The notes under the pieces were generated by a model that saw nothing but the letters and a program-made list of their open reading frames with translations, was not told the DNA's origin and made no database searches. This document shows, piece by piece, positions 8,888 to 16,840 of a stretch of DNA of 64,000 nucleotides. The stretch comes from Alistipes sp. An66 (GTDB lineage: Bacteria; Bacteroidota; Bacteroidia; Bacteroidales; Rikenellaceae): contig NZ_NFHT01000005.1 of the NCBI RefSeq assembly GCF_002161445.1, forward strand, positions 62,001 to 126,000, written 5' to 3'. The first letter of the stretch is position 1, and the number at the start of each line of letters is the position of its first letter. Made by a program: the position numbers and the translations under genes.

Positions 8888-10363
8888 ATGAACAAACGTC
8901 GCTTCGGCCGCATATCGCTTCTGGTTACCGCCACGCTGGCGGTGCTCGTCGCCGTGCAGGTGTGGAGCCTTGTGAACATGTACCATACTCGCCGTGAGGA
9001 GTTCTCGCGGCAGGTCATGCAGGCCATGACCCGCGCCGCCTACGACGACCTGCTGCTGGGCAACAAACCCTCCGGGCACAAGAGCCATATCACCTTCTCC
9101 TCGTCGGGCAACATCGACTCGATCCGGGTGGACATGATTCAGGAGATTGCGGTAAAGAACCTCGCCGGAGCGGGCAAGAGCCTCTCTTTCACGCCCAAAA
9201 CCGATACGATCCACCACGATATCAGCATCTCGAACGGCGAAACGACCCGCCACATCCGGCAGGAGATCCGCATCCCGCCCGTCTATGTCCTGCGGCTCAA
9301 TATGGCGCGCTACGACTCGCTGCTCACGCGCAACCTTGCGGCGGCGGGCATCGACCTGCCCCACAAGGTGGATGTCGTGCGCGGCCCCACCGACAGCACG
9401 ACGTTGGTGAAGCTCTTTACGACGAAGCCGCTGACGGATCCGGAGGTGGTGCTTGCCGCGCGTAACGACTCGTTGCGGCTCACGGACCCGCTCACCTTCA
9501 CGACTTCGCTCACGACCGACGAAGAGCTCTGTTTCCGCCTGCGCATCGAGAATCCCGACCGGCAGCTTGTGCGCGACATGGCCGGAGTGATCGGCTCGTC
9601 GCTCCTGATGCTCGCGGCGGTGGCCGGGGCGCTGATCTACCTGCTGCGGACGCTCTTCCGGCAGAAAACGCTCGAAGAGATGCGCCTCGACCTGACGCAC
9701 AACATCACCCATGAGTTGAAAACCCCGATCGCCGTGGCCAACGCTGCGAACGACGCTCTGCTCGACTTCGGGGCGGCGGACGATGCGGCCAAACGGACAC
9801 GGTACCTCACGGTCATCCGCGAGCAGCTGGCCGCCCTGGGCGGCATGGTGCAGCGCATCCTGACGATGAGCGTCGAGGAGCGCGGCGAAATCTCGCTCCG
9901 CCGCGAAGAACTGGAAATTCGGCCGCTGCTGGAAGAGGTTGCTGGCCGCTTCCGCATGAAGGGCGGACCCCGGGCCATGATCTCCGTAGAGGTCGTACCC
10001 CCTGAATTAAAGGTTTCGGCCGACCGTTTCCACCTCACGCATGCGCTGGACAATCTGGTGGACAATGCCCTGAAATACTCCGGCGGGAAGGTGCGGATCC
10101 GCCTCTCGGCCCGACGTACTGCAAAAGGGGTCGAACTGCGCGTCGCGGACGACGGCATCGGCATCGACCGCACGGCACAGGCCCATATTTTCGAAAAGTT
10201 CTACCGCGTGCCGACCGGCGACCGCCACGACGTCAAGGGCTTCGGACTGGGGCTCTACTATGTGCGGCTGATCGCCCGCAAGCACGGCGGCGAGATCACG
10301 GTGGAGAGCGTCCCGGGCCGCGGCTCCACCTTTAACCTGACGCTTTCCGATGATGAACGATAA
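8888..10363 (+). CDS. Sensor histidine kinase
   Basis: A 491 aa inner-membrane kinase. The start is ATG 8888, because the -7 promoter at 8856-8863 lies inside any longer frame. TM1 is near residues 10-27. A periplasmic sensor region of about 200 residues follows without a domain I can name. TM2 is near 225-250 (MAGVIGSSLLMLAAVAGALI). The HisKA box is THNITHELKTPIAVA, and the HATPase_c boxes are DNLVDNALKYS (N), VADDGIGI (G1) and GFGLGLYYV (G2). The last 14 bases overlap the response regulator gene, indicating translational coupling. The arrangement resembles RprX/RprY of Bacteroides, but the signal is unknown. Confidence 0.92.
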   Translation: MNKRRFGRISLLVTATLAVLVAVQVWSLVNMYHTRREEFSRQVMQAMTRAAYDDLLLGNKPSGHKSHITFSSSGNIDSIRVDMIQEIAVKNLAGAGKSLSFTPKTDTIHHDISISNGETTRHIRQEIRIPPVYVLRLNMARYDSLLTRNLAAAGIDLPHKVDVVRGPTDSTTLVKLFTTKPLTDPEVVLAARNDSLRLTDPLTFTTSLTTDEELCFRLRIENPDRQLVRDMAGVIGSSLLMLAAVAGALIYLLRTLFRQKTLEEMRLDLTHNITHELKTPIAVANAANDALLDFGAADDAAKRTRYLTVIREQLAALGGMVQRILTMSVEERGEISLRREELEIRPLLEEVAGRFRMKGGPRAMISVEVVPPELKVSADRFHLTHALDNLVDNALKYSGGKVRIRLSARRTAKGVELRVADDGIGIDRTAQAHIFEKFYRVPTGDRHDVKGFGLGLYYVRLIARKHGGEITVESVPGRGSTFNLTLSDDER

Positions 10364-11039
10364 GATCCGCATGTTGCTCGTCGAGGATGAGCAGACCCTG
10401 GCCGACATCATCGCCGACACGCTTGGCGAGAAGGAGTTCGACGTCTCGGTGGCCTACAACGGTGTCGAAGGGCTGCGCCGTTTCGACGAGGCACGTCCCG
10501 ACGTCGTCGTGACCGACATCATGATGCCCGGCATGGACGGTTTCACGTTTGTCGAAGCGCTGCGGCGCCGCTCGGCCGATGTTCCGATTCTCTTTCTCTC
10601 GGCCCGGTCTGCCGTCGATGATGTGGTCCACGGATTCGAAGCGGGCGGCAACGACTACCTGCGCAAGCCCTTTGGCATGAGCGAACTGGTCGTGCGCGTC
10701 AAGGCGCTGGTCGGACGTTCGAGAATTGCACATGCAAGTCCCGCGACACACTATCGGATCGGACGTTTCGCGTTCGATGTTGCCCGGCAGCGGCTCAACG
10801 ACGGCAGCCATACGCAGGAACTCTCGGCCCGCGAAGCCGACATTCTGAAATTGCTCTGCGAGCATCCGGACGAGGTCGTCCCGACGCCGTTGATCCTGCA
10901 ACGCATCTGGGGCGACGACACCTTCTTCAACGCCCGCAGCCTGCACGTCTTCATCACGCGGCTGCGCCGCCGGTTGGCCGCCGACCCTTCGGTACGGATC
11001 GTCAACGCCCGGGGCGTCGGTTATAAGTTGTTGTGCTGA
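10350..11039 (+). CDS. OmpR/RprY-type response regulator
   Basis: This 229 aa protein has a receiver domain with acidic pocket LVEDE, phosphoacceptor in VVTDIMMPG, a Ser switch residue in FLSARS and Lys in LRKPFG. A winged-helix Trans_reg_C domain (about 130-229) follows, ending FITRLRRRLAAD...GVGYKLL. It begins at tandem ATGs (10350 and 10353) inside the end of the kinase gene, so the two are co-translated. It resembles RprY of Bacteroides in domain order and in the ARSLHVFITRLRRRL recognition region. The probable target is the row of GTTAA boxes between 8793 and 8829, which would control both its own operon and the divergent GLPGLI/TonB pair. Confidence 0.92.
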   Translation: MMNDKIRMLLVEDEQTLADIIADTLGEKEFDVSVAYNGVEGLRRFDEARPDVVVTDIMMPGMDGFTFVEALRRRSADVPILFLSARSAVDDVVHGFEAGGNDYLRKPFGMSELVVRVKALVGRSRIAHASPATHYRIGRFAFDVARQRLNDGSHTQELSAREADILKLLCEHPDEVVPTPLILQRIWGDDTFFNARSLHVFITRLRRRLAADPSVRIVNARGVGYKLLC

Positions 11040-11086
11040 TGTAGAAGAAAAGCGTAGAGATAACAGCTTCGTTCAAGAGAGCGCTC

Positions 11087-11112
11087 ACGCACGAACTTCC
11101 GGGTTCGTGCGT
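11087..11112 (+). terminator. Perfect 10 bp hairpin after the response regulator
   Basis: ACGCACGAAC and GTTCGTGCGT pair perfectly around TTCCGG, 47 bases past the regulator stop codon. There is no strong T run after it, so it may act as a weak or Rho-assisted terminator. Confidence 0.45.
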
Positions 11113-12022
11113 TCAGGAAAAGGGTCCGGCACGAACAAAGGGAAGCATTTCATCATGAAGGAACAGATGCCGGAAACTGTTCCCGAAATCCTGAAAAACA
11201 GGATCAATGAACAAATACAATAGCAGTTTCATGGATGGATTGTTGGACGTTTGCCCGCAAGGTAATGCGGTTTTCGGGGGATTGGTTCCCGGTGTCCTCC
11301 GGAGGTCTTGCATGGCCGCCAACAGCGCTTTTCAATCCCTGAATATCCTCGTAATATTGCAGCGGAGAATCCGCCCGTGCTTTTTCGTTTCGGATCTGCT
11401 TTTTCAGGAGAGGAATTGTCCTCTACGGATGCCGAAACTGTACCCGTCGCCTGACGGGAGCGAGCTGTGTTTTTGTCACCGGCGGTTTGTCCGACAAAAA
11501 CGCTCGCTCTGCGAGGCGGACGGGGTTCTCCCAAGTCGCACACTTCTCCAATGTCTCGATTCCGCGCCAGATTGCTGCGTTGGAACAGCATACCCGCGAG
11601 CTGAAAGCGTTGAGCATCGAGATTCGTGATCTTACCAAACAGGCCGAAGGATGGTTGCGAATATAAGGACGGGAGCGACTGTCGGCGGCGCTATCCGCTA
11701 CAACGAGGAGAAGGTCAACCGGGGGCAGGCCGGGGCCGTCCATCCATCCGCTGGATGCGGTTTTGGGATTAGCCAATGTACAAACCTGCGAGGAGCAACA
11801 ACAGCAGATTCGGAAAGGAAGAAAAGGTCCATGAATCGGCACTGATCCAACCTCATTTTATACTACACAGGCACAATGAACACCGTCACTGCCGCCCGGT
11901 CCAGCAAGATAGCCACCCCATGCAAAGATGCCAAGAGAACTGCTCTTGTCCTCGTTTGCACAGGGCGCCTTGTCTCTTTTGCTGTCCGGGCGTTCCGAAA
12001 ATTCCTCAAATGTTCCGACGGG
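11113..12022. other. Decayed mobilisation-gene region
   Basis: No intact gene is visible in these ~900 bases. On the plus strand a frame ending at the stop 11664-11666 reads IAALEQHTRELKALSIEIRDL and then KQAEGWLRI: a charged, helical tail that overlaps the start of a relaxase-like fragment at 11651. Overlapping mobA-mobB genes are usual in mobilisable Bacteroides elements, so this is read as a decayed mob operon. The MobA assignment is inference; the upstream part of that frame is not recognisable. From 11846 to 12022 nothing is seen. Confidence 0.4.
11651..11845 (+). pseudogene. Relaxase (MobB-like) N-terminal remnant
   Basis: The first ~26 residues, MVANIRTGATVGGAIRYNEE followed by KVNRGQ, match the start of Bacteroides mobilisation relaxases (MVAKI-TG-S--GALAYN--KV--G pattern). 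The frame then loses all family features and stops after 64 residues, while intact relaxases exceed 300 residues and need a HxHx3H-type metal site that is absent here. The ATG overlaps the end of another decayed frame. This is evidence that a mobilisable element once occupied this place. Confidence 0.5.
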
Positions 12023-13240
12023 TTACAACGCCATATTTTCAGCAACGACCTCCATGTCACGCATGATTGACGAGTCGAGGACCTTCGCATAGCGGCGCGT
12101 CATGTTGACATTGGCATGGCCGAGCATCTTGGCGACGTTGTCGATCGTCGCGCCGCTGGCCAGCGTCAGGGTTGCGAACGTATGGCGCGCACAATGAGTC
12201 GACAGATTCTTGCGGATGCCGCAGATGTCGGCCAGTTCCTTCAAGTAGGAGTTCATCTTCTGGTTGCTGCATACGGGAAGCAGCACGCCGTGCGTCTGGC
12301 AGTAGGGGTGATCCCTGTAACGGTCGATAATTTTTTGCGCCTCGTCAAGCAGCGGAATGTTGCACATGTTCTTGGTCTTCTGCCGCGCCTTGCGAATCCA
12401 GATCTTGCCGTGGATGTCCACCACGAGATGCTCCGCCTTGAGCTGTTGCACGTCCGTAAAGGCCAGCCCCGTCAGACAACAGAAACAGAAGATGTCGCGG
12501 ACCTGCGCCAGTCGGGGAATAGAGATCTCCTTGTGAAGCATCGACAAAAACTCCTGTTTCTCCAAAAAAGGTCGGTCGACCGGCTCCATGTGGATATGTT
12601 TGCCGTGAAACGGGTCCTTCGGAACCCATCCGTTGCTTTGCGCGATGCGGATGATCTTCTTGAAGTTTTTCAGATTCTTCATCACCGTATTGTGAACGCA
12701 TCGTCTCTCGGTCTTCATGTAGAACTCATAATCCTCGACCAAATGGACCGGCAATTCGTCCAGATAGAGATCCTCGGAGCCATACTCCTTTAGCAGAAAC
12801 TCCCCCGTGATGCGCATCAGACTCTCGTAACGCTGTACGGTCGATGCGGTGAAGTCGATTCCGATCAAAGCCCGGCACCGTTTGTTGTGTTCCCGAAAGA
12901 CCTCCATCAGGGTATGGCGTTCGGGAAGGTCCTTGCCCAGGTAGCGATCCATAATCCCCGTAGCCGTAATCTCTTTCCCTTCTGCCTCCAGCGTGCGTCG
13001 CGTTTGCGCAATATTGAACGAGATGGCCTCCAGCAGCCGGTTGATCTCACGGCCCTCCCGGTTGTTTTCCACAGCCTTGCCACGGGCTTGATTCCAATAC
13101 CGGGGCAAGATGCGGGCCCGGGCACAAACTTCGGCACGTTGGCCGTTGACTGTGAGGCGTACATAAATCGGCGCTTTCCCTTCCTTGTCGATTCGGGTCT
13201 TGCGCAGGTAGTAAATCAGCGTGCAGGTTGTCCTTTCCAT
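12023..13240 (-). CDS. Tyrosine site-specific integrase (Bacteroides ICE/IME type)
   Basis: A 405 aa recombinase. The start ATG at 13240 is fixed by a -7 promoter at 13261-13268, which excludes the longer frame from 13303. Residues ~5-90 form an arm-binding domain (TLIYYLRKTRIDKEGKAPIY), ~105-205 the SAM-like core-binding domain, and ~215-400 the catalytic domain. The HxxR box is HCARH (His349, Arg352). LGHANV supplies the second His (~375) and Tyr384 in RRYAKV is the nucleophile. The first catalytic Arg is missing from CLTGLAFTD, as in the IntDOT group, where this deviation is known. The gene lies just outside the direct-repeat pair 13512/23540 and next to decayed mob genes, so it may belong to a second, older element. 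Confidence 0.92.
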   Translation of the reverse strand: MERTTCTLIYYLRKTRIDKEGKAPIYVRLTVNGQRAEVCARARILPRYWNQARGKAVENNREGREINRLLEAISFNIAQTRRTLEAEGKEITATGIMDRYLGKDLPERHTLMEVFREHNKRCRALIGIDFTASTVQRYESLMRITGEFLLKEYGSEDLYLDELPVHLVEDYEFYMKTERRCVHNTVMKNLKNFKKIIRIAQSNGWVPKDPFHGKHIHMEPVDRPFLEKQEFLSMLHKEISIPRLAQVRDIFCFCCLTGLAFTDVQQLKAEHLVVDIHGKIWIRKARQKTKNMCNIPLLDEAQKIIDRYRDHPYCQTHGVLLPVCSNQKMNSYLKELADICGIRKNLSTHCARHTFATLTLASGATIDNVAKMLGHANVNMTRRYAKVLDSSIMRDMEVVAENMAL

Positions 13241-13260
13241 AACATCGTATTTACAGGTTG

Positions 13261-13268
13261 CAAAATTA
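13261..13268 (-). promoter_or_regulatory. -7 promoter element of the integrase gene
   Basis: The minus strand reads TAATTTTG, a perfect TAnnTTTG, about 20 bases before the integrase ATG. It decides the start codon. Confidence 0.6.
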
Positions 13269-13423
13269 CTTTCAAGAGCCTTTTGCGTCAAGATGAAATA
13301 CAATGCAAATCAATGAGTTAAACGCTTATTCGGTGGACGGTTCGGCTCTCGGAAAAAGTCCACCGATTTGGACACCCGCTGCCGGTTGTTTTTTGCTTTC
13401 TCATGCAGATAATCCAAAAACAA

Positions 13424-13457
13424 AAAACCTCGTAAACTCATCGTTTACAAGGCTTTT
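13424..13457 (-). terminator. Terminator, probably the displaced tRNA-Asp terminator
   Basis: Read on the minus strand, a stem (AAGCCTTGTAAAC / GTTTACGAGGTTTT, two mismatches) is followed by TTTTTTGTTTTTGG. It stands about 55-90 bases beyond the 13512-13528 repeat, where the terminator of an uninterrupted tRNA-Asp transcript would be. It suggests that the insertion has separated tRNA and terminator by 10 kb. Confidence 0.6.
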
Positions 13458-13511
13458 GCTTCATTCGGACCTTCTCTTCCGGTTTTGCCCGGCTTCTCTT
13501 ATCGGTCCCTG

Positions 13512-13528
13512 GCGGTGCGTAGGGGACT
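13512..13528. repeat. att-like direct repeat, left copy
   Basis: GCGGTGCGTAGGGGACT matches base for base the tRNA-Asp 3' end at 23540-23556. Only the acceptor/T-arm part of the tRNA is present here, so it is the left junction of an element integrated at tRNA-Asp. Confidence 0.8.
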
Positions 13529-13892
13529 TGTACTTATAATTTTGCAAGATGCTATACAGCTGTATTTGTCTGTTAATTAGTAGCATATTGCATATCTGAA
13601 GAAAAGTGGATAATCGCAGAATATTACTTGAAGACTTAAAATTTGGGTGTGAATTTGGGTGTAAATTCTGGGTGCATCCATTTATATGATCAACCTTGTA
13701 CTAGAGAACCGAAAAAGGGAAAAAGTTCATTGCGGAAACGCATTTAATAGCCCTAAAAGAGGATTCTGATATGCGTTTAATGAATAATAGAATAGCCCAA
13801 GAAATCATTATATGCGATTTGCCTTATTCAGTTATTTTTGTTCATCAATTGATCGAAAGTCGATCTATTGTTAAACAAAACCATTACTAATT
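13529..13892. other. Left end of the integrated element: repeats, no gene
   Basis: Just inside the junction a plus-strand TAATTTTG (13537-13544) could be a promoter reading into the element. At 13642-13676 three copies of a T(T/C)TGGGTG(T/C) motif follow each other (TTTGGGTGTGAA, TTTGGGTGTAAA, TTCTGGGTGCAT). The same motif recurs near the right end (23494-23537), as expected of integrase arm-type sites. AAACGCAT (13736) and ATGCGTTT (13771) form an 8 bp inverted repeat. The region is AT-rich and has no coding pattern. Confidence 0.5.
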
Positions 13893-14207
13893 ATGAATAT
13901 TCAGGAATTGTTAGCAAAGCCATTATGGCAAATGACAGGAGAAGAATTTTTGTTTCTTCAACAGTACGGGAACCCTGTGGAACCACAAGTTAAGACCGTG
14001 ACTGTCGCAACAAAGCGATATGTATATGGACTTCGAGGTATCGCAGAGTTGTTTGGATGCAGTTTACCTACAGCGAACCGAATTAAACAAAGTGGCAGGA
14101 TTGACAAAGCTGTAACCCAAATTGGACGAAAGATTATTGTAGATGCAGACCTTGCTCTTGAATTGGCGGGACGCAAAATTGGCGGAAGACGGAACAATTC
14201 CAGGTAA
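13893..14207 (+). CDS. DUF3853 family protein, probable excisionase-like HTH
   Basis: This 104 aa protein matches the DUF3853 family known from Bacteroidetes mobile elements. The N-terminus reads NIQELLAKPLWQMTGEEFL. A winged-HTH-like segment at about 50-95 (VYGLRGIAELFGCSLPTANR, then KQSGRIDKAVTQIGRKIIVD) resembles excisionase/MerR-type DNA-binding domains that read arm-type sites. It is the first gene inside the element, ~365 bases from the left repeat and next to the TGGGTGT motifs, which fits a recombination directionality or regulatory role. Base composition is lower in GC than the chromosome. Confidence 0.75.
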   Translation: MNIQELLAKPLWQMTGEEFLFLQQYGNPVEPQVKTVTVATKRYVYGLRGIAELFGCSLPTANRIKQSGRIDKAVTQIGRKIIVDADLALELAGRKIGGRRNNSR

Positions 14208-14770
14208 ACGGTAAAGCATCTGATATCACCAAATAAGGCAAATTTATAAGAAATAAATTTGCCTTATTTGCTGTTTATTATTTTTCACCTTTTTTAATAA
14301 TTTCACTCCAGTCATCCGGAACAATGTTTTCTTTTAGATGTACAAGGAGTTGAACAAGTCCCTCATCAAGACGCTCCACTCGGAGTTGGCCAGGGTGTGA
14401 TCGCGGCCGGTATGACAATGATCTGAAGTAGCGCTACGTACTGATGAAGGGCAAGGTATCGCCGAGGTGGCTGTCGGAGTTGGAGGAACTGTTAGAATTC
14501 GAACGGAACCAGCGGCGCATTGACTCGACGCAAAGGAATGTCGAGGCGTATGACGTCTGACACGCAAAAGATCGACTCTCGACGAACAAGCACGCCAGAA
14601 CGCCCAAGAGGTGAAGCGACTCAAACATGACGCCGCAAAGATAAGCCGCCGGACGGACAACGCAAGGTCAGGACAAATTACCACAGGTAAACCCTCACGC
14701 AAAGGCCCTCCGGCAACTGCGGCTAGTCGCGCCCAAAGGGGAAGGGCAGCATGGAATGAAAACTGTATCA
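14208..14770. other. Degenerate region with coiled-coil coding remnants
   Basis: No intact gene. The first ~110 bases are AT-rich. From about 14340 the DNA becomes GC-richer, and plus-strand fragments such as LMKGKVSPRWLSELEELLEF and QRRIDSTQRNVEAYDV, interrupted by stops and frame changes, look like the remains of a charged coiled-coil protein of another mobile element. They are too decayed to name. Confidence 0.4.
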
Positions 14771-16222
14771 TCACACCTCTTCGACCGGGGCAATCACCTC
14801 TATATGATCCGTTATCTCAATCCCGGCACTTGCACATGTCTCCGGGTCGGTTACATCCAATGACAGATTCAGGGAGATAAAACAGATATAGTCGCGATTG
14901 TCATGTCGGATATGGGAGATGGTCGACTGCATGAGATCTTCTTCCAGCAGCAAGCCTTCGCGTGGTATTTTATACCAGGAGAGAATCTTCCGTCCGTCCG
15001 ATTCCGTGAGTTGGCTCGAACGCTCGACATAGACATGTTGGAATGATACGACCCGTTCGACCGACAGATATTCGTAATGGCCCGTCACGCATACAATGTT
15101 CCAATGCTCCCTGGCCGCCAATTCAACGACAGGATCCTCCGTGCGAATCATCCGAGTCGGGAAATTATCATAACGGTTTGTCGCGAATATCCATTCGATT
15201 GACATGGGGTGCTGCCAATCGTCAATCCTGCAAATACCCTGCATATAGGATTGTTCCGGGATGGGAATTCCCTTACAGATATGCTCTACTTCGGATTGGC
15301 GCAGCAGACGGAAGAAGATATCCTCCTCTTCCCGAAATAAGATCAATTCATAACGGGCTTCCGTGATCCGTTCGGCAGCCCGGTCATATTCTCTTCGGGT
15401 TACAATGAAGTCATTACCCAGGGTTTCAAACGTCCAATATACGGTTTTCGTGCCGCAATGGCCATATTCACCCCATAAGCCCTGTGTCAGATCGGGCTGT
15501 ATCTTGTATTGGGCGTAATAACTGTTGGCCTGTAACAAGCGTGAAGGGATCAGATTGTTTTCCAGATTGGCGATAATCTCCTCCGTGAAGTGAATAAGCT
15601 CCAGACGCGTGTACAGTTCGCCCTTCCGGATGCGTCGTACCGAGTCCTGGTACATCTCCGTCAGATAGGGCGTAAATCCAAAGACCCGACTCCCTTCATA
15701 GAGAGGCTGGAAATAGTCGCGCAGTTGGATGAGGTGTCCCAGATGCATGTTCGGGTCAACGTCGCCGCTCTTGGCCTGAAACGAAGGAATAACGTTCAGA
15801 ACCAGCAGGGTAAAAAGCGCCGTGTCCACATCGGGAAAAGATTCTGCTGCGGCGCGATAGGGTTTTGCGGCTTCGGAAGCAGCAAAGCGTTCATCGAGCA
15901 GACATCGCAACACCTCGCGGTAGAACTCGGGTTGGGCATTGCGCGTCTTGGCAATCTTTTCAAAGCTGCGCGATGCAGTACAGTAACGGTTCATCAAGTC
16001 CTCAAGATCCGCATGTGTGCGCTCGTGGACCTCCCGGCAAAACTCGCTGTATATGCAGCGGGCAATGAACGGCGCCTTTTTGCTGAAACTGTTGTTGCGG
16101 AGTTGTATGCCGGTGTGAACCGACAATTCCCCCGTCGTATTGCGTAGCAGACGCAGGCGATGGATTGCATTGAGCCGGTCGGCACAGGACATGGTACGGT
16201 AGTCGTTATTATATGTGGACAT
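14771..16222 (-). CDS. Uncharacterised 483 aa cargo protein
   Basis: I do not recognise this protein. The start ATG 16222 follows a perfect minus-strand -7 element at 16244-16251, which excludes the in-frame ATG at 16270. It is soluble, with no signal peptide or transmembrane segment. The N-terminal half (about 1-240) is helix-rich, with repeated Arg/Glu-rich helices (FIARCIYSEFCREVHERTHA). The C-terminal half looks alpha/beta, with tryptophan-rich patches (CRIDDWQHPMSIEWIFATNR) and an acidic tail. No Walker, nuclease or kinase motif is apparent. It is monocistronic and reads against the TerB-like operon. As cargo between att-like repeats and near a retron, a defence or toxin-related role is possible but unproven. 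Confidence 0.75.
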   Translation of the reverse strand: MSTYNNDYRTMSCADRLNAIHRLRLLRNTTGELSVHTGIQLRNNSFSKKAPFIARCIYSEFCREVHERTHADLEDLMNRYCTASRSFEKIAKTRNAQPEFYREVLRCLLDERFAASEAAKPYRAAAESFPDVDTALFTLLVLNVIPSFQAKSGDVDPNMHLGHLIQLRDYFQPLYEGSRVFGFTPYLTEMYQDSVRRIRKGELYTRLELIHFTEEIIANLENNLIPSRLLQANSYYAQYKIQPDLTQGLWGEYGHCGTKTVYWTFETLGNDFIVTRREYDRAAERITEARYELILFREEEDIFFRLLRQSEVEHICKGIPIPEQSYMQGICRIDDWQHPMSIEWIFATNRYDNFPTRMIRTEDPVVELAAREHWNIVCVTGHYEYLSVERVVSFQHVYVERSSQLTESDGRKILSWYKIPREGLLLEEDLMQSTISHIRHDNRDYICFISLNLSLDVTDPETCASAGIEITDHIEVIAPVEEV

Positions 16223-16243
16223 CGGAGCCTGTTTTTCTCGAAA

Positions 16244-16251
16244 CAAAGGTA
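16244..16251 (-). promoter_or_regulatory. -7 promoter element of the 483 aa gene
   Basis: The minus strand reads TACCTTTG, a perfect TAnnTTTG, 21 bases before the ATG at 16222. Confidence 0.6.
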
Positions 16252-16840
16252 GCCAATTCTCGGAATCCACGGAAAAATCCGGAATGAATCTTTGTTTCGT
16301 TCCCGCATTATTTGCCTGTATTCAGTCGTATTTTACGGGATGCGGAGTTTGTCGGTATTCCGGCTGAAATCCGGTCGTATGGCAGTACGGAGAGGAGCTT
16401 TCCGTACTATACTTTTGCCTTCGAAGAAGCGAGCGAAAGTCATGAAAAATTTGACAAGCAGTTGATTTATCCCACCGCACCCTGCGGATTGTGCGAAAAT
16501 TTCTATTACCTTTGTAGAGCAAGCCTGTGATGGGCCTGCGACATGATAATAGATGCGTGAATCTTAGGATTCCTTGAACAACGAAACCGCCAATTTTGTT
16601 TGGTCATTCTGACAGAAGGCCAGCCTCAAGGGAAAATAAGCACGGTCTGTGCACATATCCGTATGGGTGCGGACTGCTTGTATTTCCATTTTGAGGGAAG
16701 GCGCTTGGCGGTGCCTGTTGTTCGAGTGGGAACAAGTAGGACCGCACTTTTTTAGCACATTTAATTAAACAGCTATCAGCCAATACAGCTAATGACGTAT
16801 ACGACTACTAACTTAAATAACTTTCAAAATAATAAGTTTT
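16252..16840. other. Long leader or intergenic region before the TerB-like operon
   Basis: About 590 bases without a convincing gene. A plus-strand -7 element TACCTTTG lies at 16507-16514. If used, it would give the TerB-like operon a leader of over 300 bases. GTGCGG near 16669 and CCGCAC near 16742 could pair across that leader, but the evidence for a structured RNA is weak. The last 80 bases are very AT-rich. Confidence 0.4.

Noticed and set aside
11207..11629. 140-codon plus-strand frame as a gene
   Set aside because: It has no family features, and another frame across part of it carries the mob-like tail; the region looks decayed.
16312..16758. Short frames between the orphan gene and the TerB-like gene
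   Set aside because: Each is under 75 codons, without promoter spacing or composition of a gene.
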